Shown in pieces: positions 6,006-7,904 of a stretch of 7,904 bases of DNA. Position numbers and translations under genes: made by a program. Origin of the DNA: DASUGM01 sp036274055 (GTDB lineage Bacteria; Acidobacteriota; Vicinamibacteria; Vicinamibacterales; SCN-69-37); assembly GCA_036274055.1 (NCBI GenBank), contig DASUGM010000353.1, positions 1 to 7,904 on the forward strand, read 5' to 3'. The notes beneath the pieces are model-generated. The model made no database searches, was not told the origin of the DNA, and saw only the letters and a program-made list of their open reading frames with translations. Each line of letters starts with the position of its first letter. Position 1 is the first letter of the stretch.

Positions 6006-6907
6006 GCGCGCGAGCCCATCACGATCGGCAGGCCGAACTCCTTCATCACCGCGAGCACCTTGTCCTGCGACGCCGGACGCGGCGGCACCATCGGCAGCCG
6101 GAACACCTCTTCGCACAGGCCCATCGCCGCCATCGCGAACTTCACCGGACCCGGGCTCGATTCGCAGAAGTTGACCTGCATGAGCGGCAGCAGTTTCTCG
6201 TGCCAGCGGCGCGCCGCGGCGAAATCGCCGCGCTCGGCGGCCTCGACCATCTGGACCATCTCCGCCGGCGCTTCGTTCGACGCCACCGAGATGATGCCGC
6301 GTCCGCCGATGGCCATCAGCGGCAGCGTCAGCGCGTCGTCTCCGGACAGCACGATGAATTCGGCCGGCACTGCCTTGCAGATTTCCGCCATCTGCGTCAT
6401 GTTGCCCGACGCTTCCTTGACGCCGACGATGTTCTGAATCGTCGCCAGGCGCGCGAGGGTCGCCGGGTCGACGTTGCAGCCGGTCCGGCCGGGCACGTTG
6501 TAGACGACGATCGGCAGCTTCGTGCTCTCCGCGATCGCCTTGTAGTGCTGATACAGGCCTTCGGGCGTCGGTTTGTTGTAGTACGGCGTGACCGAGAGAA
6601 TGCCGTGAGCGCCGGACTTCTCCATCGCCTTCACGGCATGGATGACCTCGCGCGTGTCGTAGCCGCCGGCGCCGGCCAGCACCATCGCCCGGCCCTCGAC
6701 GGTGTCGGCGACGATCTCGACGATCTTGCGGCGCTCATCGCCCGAGAGCGTCGGCGTTTCGCCAGTCGTGCCGCAGGGCACGAGGAAGTGCACGCCGGCC
6801 GCGGCCTGGCGATCGGCCAGCGCGCGAACGGCTTTTTCATCGACCGCGCCCGTCTTCGTGAACGGGGTAATCAACGCGGTCCCTACTCCGGTAAATGAAA
6901 GTCGCAT
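6002..6907 (-). CDS. dapA: 4-hydroxy-tetrahydrodipicolinate synthase
   Basis: The 301-residue protein is a class I aldolase with a (beta/alpha)8 barrel. It condenses pyruvate with aspartate semialdehyde, the committed step to lysine and diaminopimelate. The Schiff-base lysine is K164 in VGVKEASGN. The proton relay is T47/T48 (GTTGE), Y136 (VVYNVPGRTG) and Y110 (TPYYNKPTPEG). R141 matches the substrate carboxylate-binding arginine. Numbering runs about three residues ahead of E. coli (K161, Y133, Y107, R138). ITPF (13-16) is the usual first barrel strand. The start at 6907 is certain because AAGGAG lies five bases upstream. The gene follows dapB after a 120-base repeat-filled gap and its TGA overlaps the dapD ATG. 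Whether lysine inhibits it cannot be judged by eye. Confidence 0.96.
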   Translation of the reverse strand: MRLSFTGVGTALITPFTKTGAVDEKAVRALADRQAAAGVHFLVPCGTTGETPTLSGDERRKIVEIVADTVEGRAMVLAGAGGYDTREVIHAVKAMEKSGAHGILSVTPYYNKPTPEGLYQHYKAIAESTKLPIVVYNVPGRTGCNVDPATLARLATIQNIVGVKEASGNMTQMAEICKAVPAEFIVLSGDDALTLPLMAIGGRGIISVASNEAPAEMVQMVEAAERGDFAAARRWHEKLLPLMQVNFCESSPGPVKFAMAAMGLCEEVFRLPMVPPRPASQDKVLAVMKEFGLPIVMGSRA

Positions 6908-6912
6908 CTCAG

Positions 6913-6918
6913 CTCCTT
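6913..6918 (-). promoter_or_regulatory. Strong ribosome binding site for dapA
   Basis: AAGGAG on the minus strand, five bases before the dapA ATG. It is the best Shine-Dalgarno sequence in the window and lets dapA translate independently of dapB. Confidence 0.85.
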
Positions 6919-6922
6919 ATCC

Positions 6923-7022
6923 GTGCGCCAGTGCGCCCATGCGCCGGTGCGCCCGCCGTGTGTCAGGCGCGCCGCGCGTAGTGCGCCCGCACGTCGCACC
7001 GTCGCACCGGCGCACCGCGCAC
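6923..7022. repeat. Inverted octamer arrays between dapB and dapA
   Basis: Four octamers in strict 8-base period run from 6923 to 6954 (GTGCGCCA, GTGCGCCC, ATGCGCCG, GTGCGCCC). A lone GTGCGCCC lies at 6981. From 6993 the opposite orientation appears in the same period: GTCGCACC, GTCGCACC, GGCGCACC, then GCGCAC to 7022. The two halves are approximate reverse complements, so the intercistronic RNA could form a long imperfect GC hairpin between the dapB stop and the dapA ribosome binding site. The GTGC core is shared with arrays A-D, though the following bases differ. Confidence 0.8.
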
Positions 7023-7027
7023 GGCCC

Positions 7028-7720
7028 TTAAAGCATGTCGTCGATCGTGAACCAGCCGCGGCGGCCACGTAGCCACTTGGCCGCCTCGAGCGCCCCGTGC
7101 GCGAATACCGCGCGATCGCGCACCGTGTGCGTCAGCGTGACTGTCTCCGCCGGCGCGTCGAACCCGATCTCGTGCGTGCCTGGAATCGAGCCGGCCCGCG
7201 TCGACGAGACGTCGATCGCGCGGACGTAGCCTGCCGTTTCCATCGCCCGCTTGAGGAGCAGGGCCGTGCCAGAAGGCGCGTCCTTCTTGGCGTCATGGTG
7301 TTTCTCGTGCACCCAGGCGCCGACGTTCTCCATCGCGGCGAAGTGCCGCGCCGCTTCGCTGACGGCGCGACGGAAGACGTGCATGCCGAGCGCGAAGTTC
7401 GCCGACGCCAGCACGCCAATCCCGCCGTTGTCGGCGACGAGCCTGAGGGCGTCTTCCCGCGTTTGCCAGCCGGTCGTGCCGATGACGACGTTGAGCTGAC
7501 GGCGGGCGCAGGCGACGACATTGTCATAGACCGCGTCCGGCAGCGAGAAGTCGATGGCGACGTCGACCTGGCCGAAGTCGCCGGCAATCGAGTCGCGCCC
7601 CGAGTTCCGCGACACGACACCGGCGATCTCGCAGCCATGTTCGTCGGCGAGGATCTCGACCAGCCGGCCCATACGTCCGTGGCCGATCAGGAGAACGCGG
7701 GGGACGGGGGTGTTTTCCAC
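7028..7720 (-). CDS. dapB: 4-hydroxy-tetrahydrodipicolinate reductase
   Basis: The 230-residue protein reduces the DapA product to tetrahydrodipicolinate with NAD(P)H. The nucleotide-binding loop is GHGRMG (13-18). VDVAIDFSLP (52-61) and VIGTTGW (79-85) are conserved strands of the cofactor domain. HHDAKKDAPSGTAL (141-154) carries the catalytic H141/H142 and K145 and the substrate-binding loop. GTHEIGF (181-187) and AVFAHGALEAAKWL (204-217) complete the family pattern. It is shorter than E. coli DapB (273), as in several other phyla, mainly in the cofactor domain. The start is odd: the only plausible in-frame initiator is the GTG at 7720, inside a 116-bp inverted repeat, with no Shine-Dalgarno sequence. 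Residues 1-7 (MENTPVP) are encoded by repeat sequence and precede the first strand, so they probably do not matter for the fold. Function is certain; the exact start is less so. Confidence 0.93.
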   Translation of the reverse strand: MENTPVPRVLLIGHGRMGRLVEILADEHGCEIAGVVSRNSGRDSIAGDFGQVDVAIDFSLPDAVYDNVVACARRQLNVVIGTTGWQTREDALRLVADNGGIGVLASANFALGMHVFRRAVSEAARHFAAMENVGAWVHEKHHDAKKDAPSGTALLLKRAMETAGYVRAIDVSSTRAGSIPGTHEIGFDAPAETVTLTHTVRDRAVFAHGALEAAKWLRGRRGWFTIDDML

Positions 7721-7814
7721 AGAATCACCGGTTTTGGGGACAGGGGTCCCACAGCGACGCTGGGGACCCCTGTCCCCAAAACCGCCGATTCTGTGGAAAA
7801 CACCCCCGTCCCCC
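7699..7814. repeat. 116-bp near-perfect inverted repeat at the lysC-dapB junction
   Basis: Left arm 7699-7756 and right arm 7758-7814 are reverse complements apart from two adjacent mismatches (7727/7786 and 7728/7785) and one unpaired A (7751), around a single central A (7757). Nested inside is the word GGGGACAGGGGTCCC. The right arm ends on the last base of the lysC stop codon (7814-7816); the left arm runs through the dapB start codon to codon 7. As RNA it would form a hairpin of about 55 bp that buries the dapB start. There is no adjacent T-run on the lysC-sense side to make a standard terminator. No transposase or clear target-site duplication is visible. Confidence 0.95.
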
Positions 7815-7904
7815 TAAAAAAACGCCGCGTGGATGCGCGTCAGGGCGCTCTCCAGATCGGCCTCGCGAATTACCAGTGTAATGTTTCGCCGCGCCGCCGC
7901 CTGC
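7814..7904 (-). CDS. lysC: Aspartate kinase, C-terminal end (partial)
   Basis: Only the last 29 codons and a TAG stop are present; the rest lies beyond the right edge. The residues RRNITLVIREADLESALTRI, then HAAFF, match the end of the second ACT domain of aspartokinases, whose usual form is an I-F/L-VVRE-D strand-helix followed by an LH-xFF terminus. Aspartokinase phosphorylates aspartate in the first step toward lysine, threonine and methionine, and its ACT domains bind the feedback inhibitor. Position and strand as the first visible gene of the dap operon support the call. Other ACT-domain proteins could end similarly, so the assignment rests on this short motif plus context. Confidence 0.75.
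   Translation of the reverse strand, partial: QAAARRNITLVIREADLESALTRIHAAFF

Noticed and set aside
6006..6116. Upstream extension of the dapD frame
   Set aside because: It overlaps the end of dapA. The ATG at 6005 in an ATGA overlap gives the normal family length.
6200..6898. 232-codon plus-strand open frame
   Set aside because: It is exactly antisense to dapA; the His/Arg/Asp-rich product is a codon-bias shadow.
7699..7814. Lysine riboswitch (L box)
   Set aside because: It is a simple two-arm inverted repeat rather than a multi-helix junction, and it lies between two genes of the operon rather than in a leader.

Overview
The window is GC-rich and looks like the chromosome of a free-living bacterium. 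The gene set (DAP-pathway lysine genes, a two-domain Ada protein, a stand-alone FAD oxidoreductase of the D-amino-acid-oxidase superfamily, an S23-type four-helix-bundle gene) and the GTGC-rich intergenic arrays recall Acidobacteriota (Vicinamibacteria-like) genomes. That placement is an impression from memory, not a computed result. All genes lie on the minus strand except the four-helix-bundle gene.

Right half (4165-7904, read right to left): a lysine/diaminopimelate operon in the order lysC (3' end only) - dapB - dapA - dapD - dapE. Aspartokinase starts the pathway. DapA condenses aspartate semialdehyde with pyruvate, DapB reduces the product to tetrahydrodipicolinate, DapD succinylates it and DapE removes the succinyl group after transamination. 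So this organism uses the succinylase branch. dapA/dapD share an ATGA start/stop overlap and dapD/dapE overlap by 13 nt, which suggests translational coupling. asd, the aminotransferase, dapF and lysA are not in the window. An ada gene (3068-4132) follows dapE after only 32 nt and may be transcribed with it.

Left half (1-3067): a FAD-dependent oxidoreductase (51-1274), a plus-strand four-helix-bundle gene (1500-1955) and a class I SAM methyltransferase (2048-2857), separated by repeat-filled gaps.

The unusual content is in the gaps. First, a 116-bp nearly perfect inverted repeat (7699-7814) fills the lysC-dapB junction, abuts the lysC stop codon and supplies the dapB start codon and first seven codons. 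Second, chains of 6-8 nt units with a GTGC core occur in several gaps and are arranged as inverted pairs. One pair brackets the four-helix-bundle gene, another brackets only a 50-70 bp spacer, and a third, of sequence GTGCGCC, lies inside the dap operon between dapB and dapA. Third, a perfect 14-bp-arm palindrome (1-30) lies behind the oxidoreductase. No CRISPR array, tRNA, rRNA, transposase or defence system is visible, and no intergenic stretch exceeds 300 bp.
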